NCBI GenBank assembly: GCA_949295035.1
Contig: CASFJO010000059.1
Coordinates: 1-64,000 of the forward strand
DNA from: an uncultured Gemmiger sp.
GTDB taxonomy: Bacteria; Bacillota; Clostridia; Oscillospirales; Ruminococcaceae
DNA: 64,000 nucleotides
Direction: 5' to 3'
Under the pieces are notes generated by a model. The model worked only from the letters and a program-made list of their open reading frames with translations. It had not been told where the DNA came from and did not search any database. Numbering within the stretch: the first letter of the stretch is position 1; each line of letters begins with the position of its first letter. Position numbers and translations under genes: made by a program. Below are positions 34,595-43,122 of this stretch, piece by piece.

Positions 34595-35566
34595 ATGGAA
34601 CAGAATTTTGATATTCTGGCCCAGTCCCGGGCCAACTACTACACCAAGGGAAGCCCGGTGCAGTTCGTTCGGGTAGAGCTGCTGAAAGGGGATGTGACCG
34701 GCGAGATCGCCGTTTGCCTTTCCTTCAAGAATATCGGCGCGAAACCGCTGGCCGGTCTGCTGATCGGCTTTAAGTGCAAAGATATGCAGGGCAACGTGGT
34801 CTGCGAGGATCAGTTCCGGTATGAAGCGCTGACAGCCGGTCAGGGCGAAGTGTTCGGATCGGATGACGCGGTGTATTTGAGCCCCTCGCCCATCGGCAGC
34901 GTGGAGGTGGACCTGCTGCAGGCCCTTTATACCGACGGCAGCCGCGCCTCGCTGCGCGAGTTTAAGCGGGTGCGTTTGCCCGCCCCCAAGGTGCTGCCCA
35001 CCAATCTGGCCACCCAGCTGGAACAGCGAACCGGCAAACACGGGTTTTCGGTAGTGCCGCAGATGTTGCCGGAAGGCTGGTTCTGCGCGTGCGGCGCGTT
35101 CCATCCCAGCAAGGAGGATACCGCCTGGTGCAGCGAGTGCGGTTCCGACCGGATCTTGCTGCAGAATACCCTGTCCGGTCTGCTGCAGAGCCGGCCTCAG
35201 GCCGCGCCCGCGGAGACGGAGGAACCCACCCGTATGGTGGACCCGGTCCGTCCGCAGGAACCTACCCGGGTCATGCGTCCGGCGCAGGATATGGAAGAGG
35301 ACGAGGATATGAAGATCGTATCCCGCTCCCCGGCCGACGATACCCAGACCCAGTATCAGGCGCCCTCGTACGACGACGAGACCGCGACCTCGTATTTTGA
35401 GGATGCGGCGGAGGAATACGATGAGTACGACGACGAGTATGAGGAGGACGAGGAGGATCGGGGCGATTACATCGCCGGTCAGATCATCCGCTGGGCCCCG
35501 CCCATCACCGCCGTGATCTGCGTCATGATCGCGCTCAGCGGTCTGGCAGTATATCTGCTGCGCTGA
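34595..35566 (+). CDS. tail-anchored zinc-ribbon protein with an acidic linker
   Basis: A 323-residue protein of unknown function. Residues 1-145 are a globular domain rich in beta strands without a name I recognise. Residues about 165-187 contain a zinc-ribbon-like pattern C-A-C-G..C-S-E-C-G. Residues about 205-295 form a disordered linker with repeated E-P-T-R and a strongly acidic D/E/Y run. Residues about 303-321 are a single C-terminal membrane helix (I-T-A-V-I-C-V-M-I-A-L-S-G-L). The body therefore probably faces the cytosol from a tail anchor. It starts 6 bp after ftsH and is cotranscribed with it; a role near FtsH at the membrane is only a guess. Confidence 0.75.
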   Translation: MEQNFDILAQSRANYYTKGSPVQFVRVELLKGDVTGEIAVCLSFKNIGAKPLAGLLIGFKCKDMQGNVVCEDQFRYEALTAGQGEVFGSDDAVYLSPSPIGSVEVDLLQALYTDGSRASLREFKRVRLPAPKVLPTNLATQLEQRTGKHGFSVVPQMLPEGWFCACGAFHPSKEDTAWCSECGSDRILLQNTLSGLLQSRPQAAPAETEEPTRMVDPVRPQEPTRVMRPAQDMEEDEDMKIVSRSPADDTQTQYQAPSYDDETATSYFEDAAEEYDEYDDEYEEDEEDRGDYIAGQIIRWAPPITAVICVMIALSGLAVYLLR

Positions 35567-35582
35567 GCCGCGCAACACAACG

Positions 35583-35625
35583 AAAAAGCGCGCGTTCCCG
35601 ATTTTGGGAACGCGCGCTTTTTTCG
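35583..35625. terminator. bidirectional terminator after the ftsH transcript
   Basis: A perfect 17-bp stem (35583-35599 with 35606-35622, loop GATTTT) has A-runs left and T-runs right, separating two converging operons. Confidence 0.92.
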
Positions 35626-35637
35626 GATCGTGGGGGT

Positions 35638-37050
35638 TTATTCAGCGGCGCGGGCAAAAGCCAGGAACGCCTGGTATGCCATATATACATCCAGCTTGGA
35701 TGTTACCTCAAAAGGCGAGTGCATGCTGAGCACCGGCACGCCGATGTCGATGGTGTCCACATTGTGGTAGGCGGAGTAGGCGGCGATAGTGCCGCCGCCG
35801 CCCTGGTCCACCTTGCCCAGTTCGCCGGTTTGCCAGACGATCTTTTCCTTGTCCAGCAGGCGGGTCACATACCCCACCAACTCGGCGGAAGCGTCGTTGG
35901 CACCTCCCTTCCCGCGGGAGCCGGTATATTTGCAGATCGCCACCCCACGGCCCGCGTAGGTGCTGTTGCGGCGTTCAAAAGCGCTGTCAAAGGTGGGATC
36001 TACCGCGGCGGTCACGTCGGCAGAAAGGCAGATCGAGTTCTGCAGGGTGCGGATAGAGTCGGAACCCTGGGCCTGGCACAACTGCTCGATAAAGTGGAAC
36101 ACATACAGACTGTTCATGCCGGTGACCCCTTCGCTGCCGATCTCTTCCTTGTCGGTAAGTACGCAGAGGGTGGTAAAGGACGGGTCTTTGGTCTCGATCT
36201 CGGCCATCAGGGCGGGGTAGGCGTCCACCCGGTCGTCCTGCCCGTAGGCGCCCAGAAGCATCCGGTCCAGGCCCACATCCCGGGCGCTGAGGGCGGGTAC
36301 CGCCTCCAGTTCGGCCCGGATGAAATCCTTCTCGGTGATGCCGTACTTTTCGTTCAGAAGCTTCAACACATGCAGCTTGACCCGTTCCTTGACCTCAGGG
36401 TCGTCTACCGGCTGATGGCCCACCAGAATGTTCAGTTCCTCGCCCTTGACGCCGTCCCGCAGCTTGCGCTCATTCTGATCGGCGGCCAGATGGGGCAGCA
36501 GATCGGTGATGCAGAACACCGGATCGGCGGGATCGTCGCCCAGGCAGATCTCCACCTTGCTGCCGTCCGCCCGGCAAACCACCCCGTGCAGAGACAGCGG
36601 AAGAGCGGTCCACTGGTACTTGCGCAAACCGCCGTAATAATGGGTCTTGAACAGCGCCAGATCGTCGGATTCATACAGCGGCATGGGTTTCAGATCCAGC
36701 CGGGGCGAGTCGATGTGAGAGACGTTCATGTGGATGCCGCGCTCCAGAGGCAGGCGGCCGATGGTGGCGGCCACCACGCTCTTTCCCCGGTTTACCAGGT
36801 AGACCTTGTCGCCCGGATTGTAGCGCACACCCGGTTCATACGGTTTGTAGCCGGCCTCCACCAGCCGCCGGGCAGCGGCGCGGGCGCATTCCCGCTCGGT
36901 CTTGCCCTCGTCCAAAAACCGCTTGTACCCCTCACAGAAAGCCATCGCTTTGTCGGCCAGTTCCGGCTGGCCGCGCAGCACGGCTTCGCTCTTGTAGCAC
37001 AGTTCTTCCTCCAGCTTTTGGCCGGCGGTCTTTTCTTTTTCGTTTGCCAT
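35638..37050 (-). CDS. M18-family aminopeptidase (aspartyl aminopeptidase type)
   Basis: A 470-residue cytosolic zinc peptidase that removes N-terminal residues, in this family preferring acidic ones. The metal and catalytic residues are in H-I-D-S-P-R-L (His near 115), Y-G-Q-D-D-R, D-K-E-E-I-G-S-E-G (catalytic Glu) and S-M-H-S-P-F-E near the C-terminus. ATG 37050 follows AAGGAAA. It is the last gene of the minus-strand operon that starts with the DUF951 gene, 81 bp after the lytic transglycosylase. Confidence 0.92.
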   Translation of the reverse strand: MANEKEKTAGQKLEEELCYKSEAVLRGQPELADKAMAFCEGYKRFLDEGKTERECARAAARRLVEAGYKPYEPGVRYNPGDKVYLVNRGKSVVAATIGRLPLERGIHMNVSHIDSPRLDLKPMPLYESDDLALFKTHYYGGLRKYQWTALPLSLHGVVCRADGSKVEICLGDDPADPVFCITDLLPHLAADQNERKLRDGVKGEELNILVGHQPVDDPEVKERVKLHVLKLLNEKYGITEKDFIRAELEAVPALSARDVGLDRMLLGAYGQDDRVDAYPALMAEIETKDPSFTTLCVLTDKEEIGSEGVTGMNSLYVFHFIEQLCQAQGSDSIRTLQNSICLSADVTAAVDPTFDSAFERRNSTYAGRGVAICKYTGSRGKGGANDASAELVGYVTRLLDKEKIVWQTGELGKVDQGGGGTIAAYSAYHNVDTIDIGVPVLSMHSPFEVTSKLDVYMAYQAFLAFARAAE

Positions 37051-37131
37051 GGATCGTTTTCCTTTCCTTTCTTGGATTTGGTATCTTCTACCCGGATCGT
37101 CCGCCGGTGCGCGCCGCCGCGAACGGCGGGT

Positions 37132-37722
37132 TTATGCGTCTGTTTCCTCGGCGTAGATCCGGTGGTAGGCCTCATAACTGCGGTTGATCTTGCGTACGTA
37201 CAGGTTCATCTGTTCAAAGGGGAAGGTATGCAGGGTCACACCGTCGTCGGAATAGGCGCTGTCTTCCAGCAGTTCGTCCACCGTACCCCAGCCACTGTGG
37301 TAGGCGGCCGCGGCGGTGTCGATATCCTCGCCGTACCGGTTCAGGCACTGGGCCAGGTAGTAGCTGCCAAAGCGGATGTTGGTTTCCGGATCGTACAGAT
37401 CGTCAAAGGTCAGCGCCTCGCCGGAGGCGATCTGGCCCTTGATCCAGTCAAAGGTGATCTCGGTGATCTGCATCAGGCCCCGGGCCTCCACCGAGGAGGT
37501 CGCCTCGGGATCGAACCCGCTTTCGGTGCGGATCAGGGAGTAGAGCAGCAGAGGGTCCAACTGGTATTTGCCCGCGTAATATTCCACATACTCGCTGTAT
37601 TGGCGGGGATAGCGGGCGGTATCCAGGGCGGTCAGGCCGGTTCGAAGGATCAGCAGCCCGGCCAGCAGCACACATACCAGCAGTACGCACAGGCCTGCCA
37701 ATTGTCGTTTTGAAAATTGCAT
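37132..37722 (-). CDS. membrane-anchored lytic transglycosylase
   Basis: A 196-residue Slt/MltE-type enzyme that cleaves peptidoglycan glycan strands, leaving 1,6-anhydro ends. Residues 10-30 are an uncleaved N-terminal membrane anchor. The catalytic Glu is E67 in S-L-I-R-T-E-S-G-F-D-P, followed by the family patterns A-R-G-L-M-Q-I-T and N-I-R-F-G-S-Y-Y-L and A-A-A-Y-H-S-G-W-G. I start it at ATG 37722, which follows AAAGGAGA and lies just beyond the coaE stop. It is short because it has only the catalytic domain. Confidence 0.9.
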   Translation of the reverse strand: MQFSKRQLAGLCVLLVCVLLAGLLILRTGLTALDTARYPRQYSEYVEYYAGKYQLDPLLLYSLIRTESGFDPEATSSVEARGLMQITEITFDWIKGQIASGEALTFDDLYDPETNIRFGSYYLAQCLNRYGEDIDTAAAAYHSGWGTVDELLEDSAYSDDGVTLHTFPFEQMNLYVRKINRSYEAYHRIYAEETDA

Positions 37723-37768
37723 GGCTCTCCTTTCCGGCGCGCAGCCGCGCACCGAGCGGGGCATCGGA

Positions 37769-38365
37769 TCAAATTTTTCGCAGCGCGTCCAGCACACGCG
37801 CGGCCTGTTTGTAGAGATCGGCGGGGGAGCCGTCGTTGCGCAGATGATAGTCGGCGGCGGCCAGCAGCGTTGCCTCCGGCAGCTGGGCGTCCAGGCGGCG
37901 GGCGGCCTGTTCCGGTGTGACGCCGTCGCGGGCGCAGATACGCCGGATGCTGGTTTGACGGGGGGCGGTGACCACCAGAAGAGGGCGGCAATAGGGCTGC
38001 AGAAGCCCGCCCACGATCACCGCGCCGTCAACCAGGCAGAGGGATTCGCCGCCGTCTTGCTGCCGCGCGGCCCATTCCAGGATCCTCCGCACGATCTCCG
38101 GATGGGTGATGTCGGTAAGGGCTTTGGTGCCCTCCGGAGTGGAAAACGCCCGGTCAGCCAGCAAATGCCGGTCCGGTGAACCGTCCGGGCGCAGGATATC
38201 CGGCCCGAACCGTGCCGCCAGTGCCGCCAGGCAGGCCGAACCGGGCAGCAGTACCTGCCGGGCTACCTGGTCCGCGTCCAGCGTGGGGATACCCTGCTGC
38301 CGGAACCAGGCGGTCACGGTGGATTTGCCGCAGCCGGACCGGCCGGTGATACCTGCCAGCGTCAC
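37769..38365 (-). CDS. coaE: dephospho-CoA kinase
   Basis: A 198-residue P-loop kinase that performs the last step of coenzyme A synthesis, phosphorylating the 3'-hydroxyl of dephospho-CoA. The P-loop is G-R-S-G-C-G-K-S-T at residues 8-16, and L-D-A-D-Q-V-A-R carries the conserved Asp that follows it. ATG 38365 overlaps the end of the sua5 gene by four bases. Confidence 0.94.
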   Translation of the reverse strand: MTLAGITGRSGCGKSTVTAWFRQQGIPTLDADQVARQVLLPGSACLAALAARFGPDILRPDGSPDRHLLADRAFSTPEGTKALTDITHPEIVRRILEWAARQQDGGESLCLVDGAVIVGGLLQPYCRPLLVVTAPRQTSIRRICARDGVTPEQAARRLDAQLPEATLLAAADYHLRNDGSPADLYKQAARVLDALRKI

Positions 38366-39381
38366 GGTTCCACCACCCGAAAGGCAGCGGCCCGCAGCAG
38401 CCGGTTATAGACCGCCAGCCCGACCCCCTCCATCTCCGGGCAGCGGGCGTAGACCGTTTTGGCGCCCCGCTCGTCCAGCCGGCGCAGGGCGCTGAACAAA
38501 TCGTGTGCCTGGGCGGCGGGATCCTGTTCCGCGCCGTAGACCACGCAGGGGACCTTCAGCACGGCCTCGTCACCGGCAAAGCACAGGCAGAACAGGCCCG
38601 GTGCGGGGTGGGCGGCCACGTATCGGGCAAAAGTCTCCCGATCCCCTCGCACAATGGTCACCTCGGCCCGGGGGGCGTAGTGTTTATACTTCATGCCCGG
38701 GGATCGCACCGTCTCGCCCGCCTGCAGCTGGCGGGTCACGGCGCCGGCCACCTCAACCGGGCAGCCCAGCACATCGGCCATCTGTTCCGGCGTGATGTAG
38801 CCCGGGCGCAGGACCATCGGGCGATCGCCCGCGAGGGAGACCACGGTGGATTCCACCCCCACCTGGCATTCTCCGCCGTCCAGGATCAGGGGCAGGCGGC
38901 CCTGCATGTCCTCCCACACAGTCCGGGCGTCAGTGGGGCTGGGCGCCCCGGACCGGTTGGCGGAGGGGGCGGCCAGCGGCAGCCCGCTGGCCCGGATCAC
39001 CGCCTGAGCAGCGGGGTGGCTGGGCATCCGGATGCCCACGGTATCCAGCCCGGCGCAGACCGCATCGGCCACCCGGGGCCCCCGGGGCAGGATAATGGTG
39101 AGCGGCCCGGGCCAGAAAGCGTTTGCCAGGGCCAATGCCTGTTCCGGTACCCGGGCGGCCACTTCGTAAAGCATAGGCATATCGGCGATATGAACGATGA
39201 GCGGATTGTCCTGGGGGCGGCCTTTAGCCTCAAAGATGCGGCGCACCGCCGCATCGTCCCAGGCGTTTGCGGCCAGGCCGTAAACCGTCTCGGTGGGGAT
39301 GCCCACCACCTGACCGGCCCGCAGCAGTTCCGCGGCCCGGCCGATCCCCTCGGCGCTTGCCGGCAGTAAACAGGTTTCCAC
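38362..39381 (-). CDS. L-threonylcarbamoyladenylate synthase with Sua5 domain
   Basis: A 339-residue cytosolic enzyme that makes threonylcarbamoyl-AMP from threonine, bicarbonate and ATP, for the t6A37 modification of ANN-reading tRNAs. Residues 1-205 are the YrdC/TsaC domain (P-T-E-T-V-Y-G-L, K-G-R-P-Q-D-N-P-L, S-A-N-R-S-G). The linker S-P-G-M-K-Y-K-H-Y-A-P near 225-235 and the C-terminal Sua5 domain make it the long, Sua5-type form. ATG 39381. It is the third gene of the minus operon, next to prfA as in many bacteria. Confidence 0.93.
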   Translation of the reverse strand: METCLLPASAEGIGRAAELLRAGQVVGIPTETVYGLAANAWDDAAVRRIFEAKGRPQDNPLIVHIADMPMLYEVAARVPEQALALANAFWPGPLTIILPRGPRVADAVCAGLDTVGIRMPSHPAAQAVIRASGLPLAAPSANRSGAPSPTDARTVWEDMQGRLPLILDGGECQVGVESTVVSLAGDRPMVLRPGYITPEQMADVLGCPVEVAGAVTRQLQAGETVRSPGMKYKHYAPRAEVTIVRGDRETFARYVAAHPAPGLFCLCFAGDEAVLKVPCVVYGAEQDPAAQAHDLFSALRRLDERGAKTVYARCPEMEGVGLAVYNRLLRAAAFRVVEP

Positions 39382-39413
39382 GTTATATCCCTCTTTTTGT
39401 TTTGAGTGAATGG

Positions 39414-40490
39414 TCAGGCCTCAGCGCCGCGGCGCAGCTTTTCCGCCTCATCGGCGGCGCGCAGCGCGTCGATGATCTCGTCCAGCGCACCGTCCATAAC
39501 AGCGTCCAGCTTATACAGGGTCAACCCGATCCGGTGATCGGTGAGCCGTCCCTGGGGGAAGTTATAGGTGCGGATGCGTTCGCTTCGATCACCGGTGCCC
39601 ACCTGGCTGCGCCGGTCAGCGTCATGCGCATCCTTCTGTTCCTGGCGCTTGGCTTCTAACAAGCGGCTGCGAAGCACCTGCAGCGCTTTATCCTTATTCT
39701 TGTACTGACTGCGCTCATCCTGGCATTCCACTACCATCCCGGTGGGAAGATGGGTAACGCGGATCGCGCTGGAGGTCTTGTTGATGTGCTGGCCGCCCGC
39801 GCCGGACGCCCGGAACGCGTCGATCTTCAAATCGGCCGGGTCCAGCGCCAGGTCCACCTCTTCGGCGCGAGGCATCACCGCTACCGTCACGGTAGAGGTA
39901 TGGATGCGTCCCTGGGTCTCGGTCTCGGGTACCCGCTGTACCCGATGCACGCCGCTCTCGTATTTCAGGCGGCTGTACACCCCTTCACCCTCCACCTCCA
40001 CACAGATCTCTTTGATACCGCCCAGTTCGGTGGCGTTCAGGCTGAGCACCTGGCAGCGCCAGCCTTGCTTCTGCGCATACATGCTGTACATCCGGTACAG
40101 GCTGTGCGCGAACAGAGCGGCTTCCTCGCCGCCCGCGCCGCTGCGGATCTCCAGGATCACGCTGCGGTCATCGTTTTCGTCCCGGGGCAGCAGCAGCCGC
40201 TGCAATTCGGCGCGGGCCTTTTCCAAGTTTTGCCTGTTTTCGCTGCGCTCCTGTTGTACCATTGCTTTGAACGCCGGGTCCAGGTCTTCGTCCCGCAGCA
40301 ATTCTTCCGCTTGTTCCAGGTCGCGGCGGGCGGTTTCCAGCCGCTGCCAGGCCGCGGCCAGGGGCTCAAGCTGCTTATATTCCCGCATCAGGGCCGGATA
40401 CCGGGCCGGGTCGGCCGCGACGGCGGGGTCCTGCAGCTGGTGGGTCAATTCGTCCAGACGGCGCAGCGCCGCCTGCAGCTGTTCCTGCAT
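39414..40490 (-). CDS. prfA: peptide chain release factor 1
   Basis: A 358-residue class-I release factor reading UAA and UAG. The peptidyl-hydrolysis motif G-G-Q is in G-A-G-G-Q-H-I-N-K near residue 230; the conserved R-V-P-E-T-E-T-Q-G-R-I-H-T segment upstream marks the codon-recognition domain of RF1. N-terminal coiled helices and length are standard. ATG 40490 has AGGAG upstream. Methylation of the G-G-Q glutamine by PrmC is expected, but no prmC lies in the window. Confidence 0.96.
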   Translation of the reverse strand: MQEQLQAALRRLDELTHQLQDPAVAADPARYPALMREYKQLEPLAAAWQRLETARRDLEQAEELLRDEDLDPAFKAMVQQERSENRQNLEKARAELQRLLLPRDENDDRSVILEIRSGAGGEEAALFAHSLYRMYSMYAQKQGWRCQVLSLNATELGGIKEICVEVEGEGVYSRLKYESGVHRVQRVPETETQGRIHTSTVTVAVMPRAEEVDLALDPADLKIDAFRASGAGGQHINKTSSAIRVTHLPTGMVVECQDERSQYKNKDKALQVLRSRLLEAKRQEQKDAHDADRRSQVGTGDRSERIRTYNFPQGRLTDHRIGLTLYKLDAVMDGALDEIIDALRAADEAEKLRRGAEA

Positions 40491-40538
40491 AGGGTCTCCT
40501 TTTCGGTCAGGGCATGGGGGGCGGGCAGGGCCACGCCG

Positions 40539-40727
40539 CTACGCCTGGCCCGCGCGCTGTACCGCCCGGATGTTCTTTTCGATACGGGCCCGGGGCAGCA
40601 TGATCTCCCGGCCGCAGCCGGTGCAGCGGATACGGAAATCCATGCCCACCCGCAGCACCGCGAAGGTGTTGGCCCCGCAGGGATGGGGCTTTTTGGTCTG
40701 GATGGTATCGCCAACCTGAATGTCCAT
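40539..40727 (-). CDS. small zinc-binding DUF951 protein
   Basis: A 62-residue protein of the DUF951 family, common in Bacillota. The family pattern K-K-x-H-P-C-G (residues 12-18 region) and a second R-C-x-x-C-G-R pair supply three cysteines and a histidine, a likely zinc site. ATG 40727 follows GGGAGG. It is first in an operon with prfA 48 bp downstream; its function is unknown. Confidence 0.88.
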   Translation of the reverse strand: MDIQVGDTIQTKKPHPCGANTFAVLRVGMDFRIRCTGCGREIMLPRARIEKNIRAVQRAGQA

Positions 40728-40763
40728 GTATTTCCCTCCCGGTGATTTGCTGCGATCCATTCT

Positions 40764-40791
40764 ATTATACCCTATACGAGAAAAAAAGCAA
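40764..40791 (-). promoter_or_regulatory. promoter of the DUF951-prfA operon
   Basis: On the minus strand TTGCTT (40791-40786), 16-bp spacer, TATAAT (40769-40764), about 37 bp before the DUF951 start. Confidence 0.6.
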
Positions 40792-40904
40792 AGATAGACC
40801 GGTGAAATATCCCGGTATCCCGGCGCATACAGTGTACCAGCGCCCAGCGGCGCACAACAGCGGCGGGCCCGGGACGGGACCCGAAAAAAGGAGGAACAGA
40901 ATTG

Positions 40905-41834
40905 ATGACGGAATTTCCGGCCGAAGGGCTTTGCCGCCCTGCCGACGAGATGAGCCTGTATGCACTGGAAGCGGCTGCGGCCACCGGCCAGCTGCTGCAG
41001 AGCACGGCGCTGGCCTTTGACAACGAGCGGAGGCTTCGGTTCACACTGGCGGGGCTGCCGGGGCTGATGCCCTTTGACGAATGCGCCGACGGTGCGGCCG
41101 AGGGCCTGGTACGGGATGTAGCGGTGCTTACCCGGGTGGGAAAGCCCACCTGCTTTGTGGTGCTGGGCCTGCGCCGGGACGAGCAGGGCCGGCCCTACCT
41201 GGCTCTGAGCCGGGCAAAAGCCCAGCGGCGCTGCCGGCAGGAGTATCTGGACCGGTTGAGACCCGGCCAGGTGATCTCCTGCACCGTGACCCATCTGGAG
41301 CCGTTTGGCGCCTTTTGCGATGTGGGATGCGGCATCAGCGCGCTGCTGCCCATTGATTGCTTGTCTGTGTCCCGGATCGGCAGCCCGGCCGATCGGGTGC
41401 GGGTGGGCCAGCAGCTTCTGTGCGCGGTGAAAAACCGGGACGAGCAGGGGCGGCTGGTGCTGACGCTGCGGGAACTTATGGGCACCTGGCAGGAGAACGC
41501 GGATTGCTTCCACCCCGGGGAGACGGTGGTGGGCATCGTGCGCAGTGTGGAGGAGTACGGGGTGTTCATTGAGATCGCTCCCAATCTGGCCGGGCTGGCC
41601 GAGCATTGCGACGGCCTGGAGCCGGGCCAGGGGGTGAGCGTGTACATCAAGAGCATTCTGCCGGAAAAAATGAAGATCAAGCTGGTGGTGGTCAACCGCA
41701 ACCTGCACAGTGTGATCCGGTTTGAGCCCCGGTACTTTGTGCGGGAGGGGATCATCCGGCACTGGGTATACTCCACGCCCGGCAGCCGCAAGCAGGTGGA
41801 GACGGTGTTTGGAGAACCGGCGGCGGCCTTGTAA
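40905..41834 (+). CDS. RNA-binding protein with S1 domains
   Basis: A 309-residue cytosolic protein. Two S1 (OB-fold) domains are visible. The first, at about 118-190, has G-Q-V-I-S-C-T-V-T-H-L-E-P-F-G-A-F-C-D-V. The second, at about 200-265, has G-E-T-V-V-G-I-V-R-S-V-E-E-Y-G-V-F-I-E-I. The N-terminus (20-115) may be a third, divergent one. Such proteins bind single-stranded RNA, but this one is not ribosomal protein S1 (too few domains). ATG 40905 is 10 bp after AAAGGAGG. It is divergent from the DUF951-prfA operon and followed by a DUF4364 gene with its own promoter. Confidence 0.8.
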   Translation: MTEFPAEGLCRPADEMSLYALEAAAATGQLLQSTALAFDNERRLRFTLAGLPGLMPFDECADGAAEGLVRDVAVLTRVGKPTCFVVLGLRRDEQGRPYLALSRAKAQRRCRQEYLDRLRPGQVISCTVTHLEPFGAFCDVGCGISALLPIDCLSVSRIGSPADRVRVGQQLLCAVKNRDEQGRLVLTLRELMGTWQENADCFHPGETVVGIVRSVEEYGVFIEIAPNLAGLAEHCDGLEPGQGVSVYIKSILPEKMKIKLVVVNRNLHSVIRFEPRYFVREGIIRHWVYSTPGSRKQVETVFGEPAAAL

Positions 41835-41856
41835 GTTGCATAAATTTTGTTATAAT
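41829..41856 (+). promoter_or_regulatory. promoter of the DUF4364 gene
   Basis: TTGTAA (41829-41834, overlapping the S1-protein stop), 16-bp spacer, TATAAT (41851-41856). Confidence 0.5.
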
Positions 41857-41914
41857 GAACTGGAGGCGGTCGTGCGCTGTGTGCGGCCGCCGCCGGAGAA
41901 AGGACGTGAACAGG

Positions 41915-42478
41915 ATGAGCCATAACGACGCATTTACCGGCGGGGTCAAACCCGGCGGTCTGACCAGCACGGTGGAGGTGCGCATTCTTTTGTGCTACCT
42001 GATCAAGACCGCGGCCAAGACCGCCGCGCCCCTCACCCGGCAGGAGTTGGAAAATGCCCTTCTTGGCGAGCAGCTGGTGAACTATTTTGAACTGGCCGGA
42101 AGCCTGGGGGATCTGGAACAGCAGGGGATGATCCGGCTGGAGGACGGGCGCTACCGCGTTACCGACAAGGGCTCCACCGTGGCGGATACTCTGGCCTACG
42201 ATCTGCCCCGCAGCGTGCGGGAGAGCGCGGCCCGTGCGGTGATCCGGGCGCAGACCTGGCTGCGGAAAGCGGCCCAGCACAAGGCCACGGTAACGGCGGA
42301 AAACGGCCGGTATCTGGTGGATTGCCGCATTGAGGATCTGGGCAGCGAGGTGTTCCGGCTGCAGCTGGAGATGCCCGATCCGCTCACCGCGGAGGAGGTA
42401 AAACACCGGTTTATCGAGCAGGGCAGTGAGATCTTTGCCCTTTTGATGGACGCGCTTACCCGGGAAAACAGGGAATGA
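41915..42478 (+). CDS. DUF4364 family protein, winged-helix-like
   Basis: A 187-residue protein of the DUF4364 family found in clostridia. Residues about 18-85 look like a winged helix: V-E-V-R-I-L-L-C-Y-L, then L-T-R-Q-E-L-E-N-A-L, and a wing G-R-Y-R-V-T-D-K-G. The C-terminal half is mixed alpha/beta. A DNA-binding regulator is plausible but unproven. ATG 41915 is chosen for its GAAAGGA site; starts further upstream would be within the promoter. Confidence 0.8.
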   Translation: MSHNDAFTGGVKPGGLTSTVEVRILLCYLIKTAAKTAAPLTRQELENALLGEQLVNYFELAGSLGDLEQQGMIRLEDGRYRVTDKGSTVADTLAYDLPRSVRESAARAVIRAQTWLRKAAQHKATVTAENGRYLVDCRIEDLGSEVFRLQLEMPDPLTAEEVKHRFIEQGSEIFALLMDALTRENRE

Positions 42479-42499
42479 GCGCGATCCGCAACAAACGCA

Positions 42500-42540
42500 A
42501 CAGCCGCCCGCCTTTCCGGCAAGGAAAGGCGGGCGGCTGT
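42500..42540. terminator. bidirectional terminator between DUF4364 and the cupin gene
   Basis: A perfect 18-bp stem (42500-42517 with 42523-42540, 5-nt loop). The T-tract is weak but the stem is very stable, and it lies between converging genes. Confidence 0.75.
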
Positions 42541-42582
42541 GTGTATGCGTGCGGCCGGTCTGCCCGGCGGGGCAGGGGGCGT

Positions 42583-42915
42583 TCAGAATACCACTACCAG
42601 CAGCATCTTGAATGCTTCCTCTCCGTATACCGCATGGGGATGGCCGGCGGGCATAACGATGGATTCGCCTTCCCGCAGCCGATACTCCACCCCGTCGATG
42701 GTGATCCGGCCCACCCCGTCCAGACAGGTGACAAAAGCGTCGCCGCCGGATTTGTGGGTGCTGATCTCCTCGCCCTTCGCAAAGGCAAAGAGGGTGATGC
42801 TCAGCGCGTCGTTCTGGGCGAGCGTTTTGCTGACCACCTGCCCTTCCTGACAGGCGATCTGCTCTTTCAGGACCAGAACTTCAGCCTGACGGATATTCTT
42901 CATTTTGGCTTCCAT
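42583..42915 (-). CDS. small cupin-domain protein
   Basis: A 110-residue single-domain cupin. Motif one reads G-E-E-I-S-T-H-K-S-G-G-D-A-F, with one His and an Asp where many cupins have H-x-H and E; motif two is P-A-G-H-P-H-A-V. A metal site is possible but altered. Such small cupins bind sugars, metals or act as isomerase-like accessory proteins; no substrate can be given. ATG 42915 follows GGGAGG. It is monocistronic. Confidence 0.85.
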   Translation of the reverse strand: MEAKMKNIRQAEVLVLKEQIACQEGQVVSKTLAQNDALSITLFAFAKGEEISTHKSGGDAFVTCLDGVGRITIDGVEYRLREGESIVMPAGHPHAVYGEEAFKMLLVVVF

Positions 42916-43122
42916 GAATGTGACCTCCCGATCGTAGCAATCGGCGGATCGAAAGACCCGCGCACAGGGAAAAACTACCCATGAAACCAGTATAGGACAA
43001 AATCAGTAAAAAATATGTGGTTTGGACCACAAACGGACGGAGACGCAGAAAAACGCGGGTGGAACGCTGGCCCCGGGCAAAGAAACGGGAAAACGTCCAA
43101 CGCGCGGGCCTGTCAGGAAAGT

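Noticed and set aside
32315..35578. 1087-codon minus-strand open frame opposite ftsH
   Set aside because: A shadow caused by high G+C and biased codons; the plus strand has clearly conserved proteins and the antisense product is a His/Gly/Gln-rich low-complexity string.
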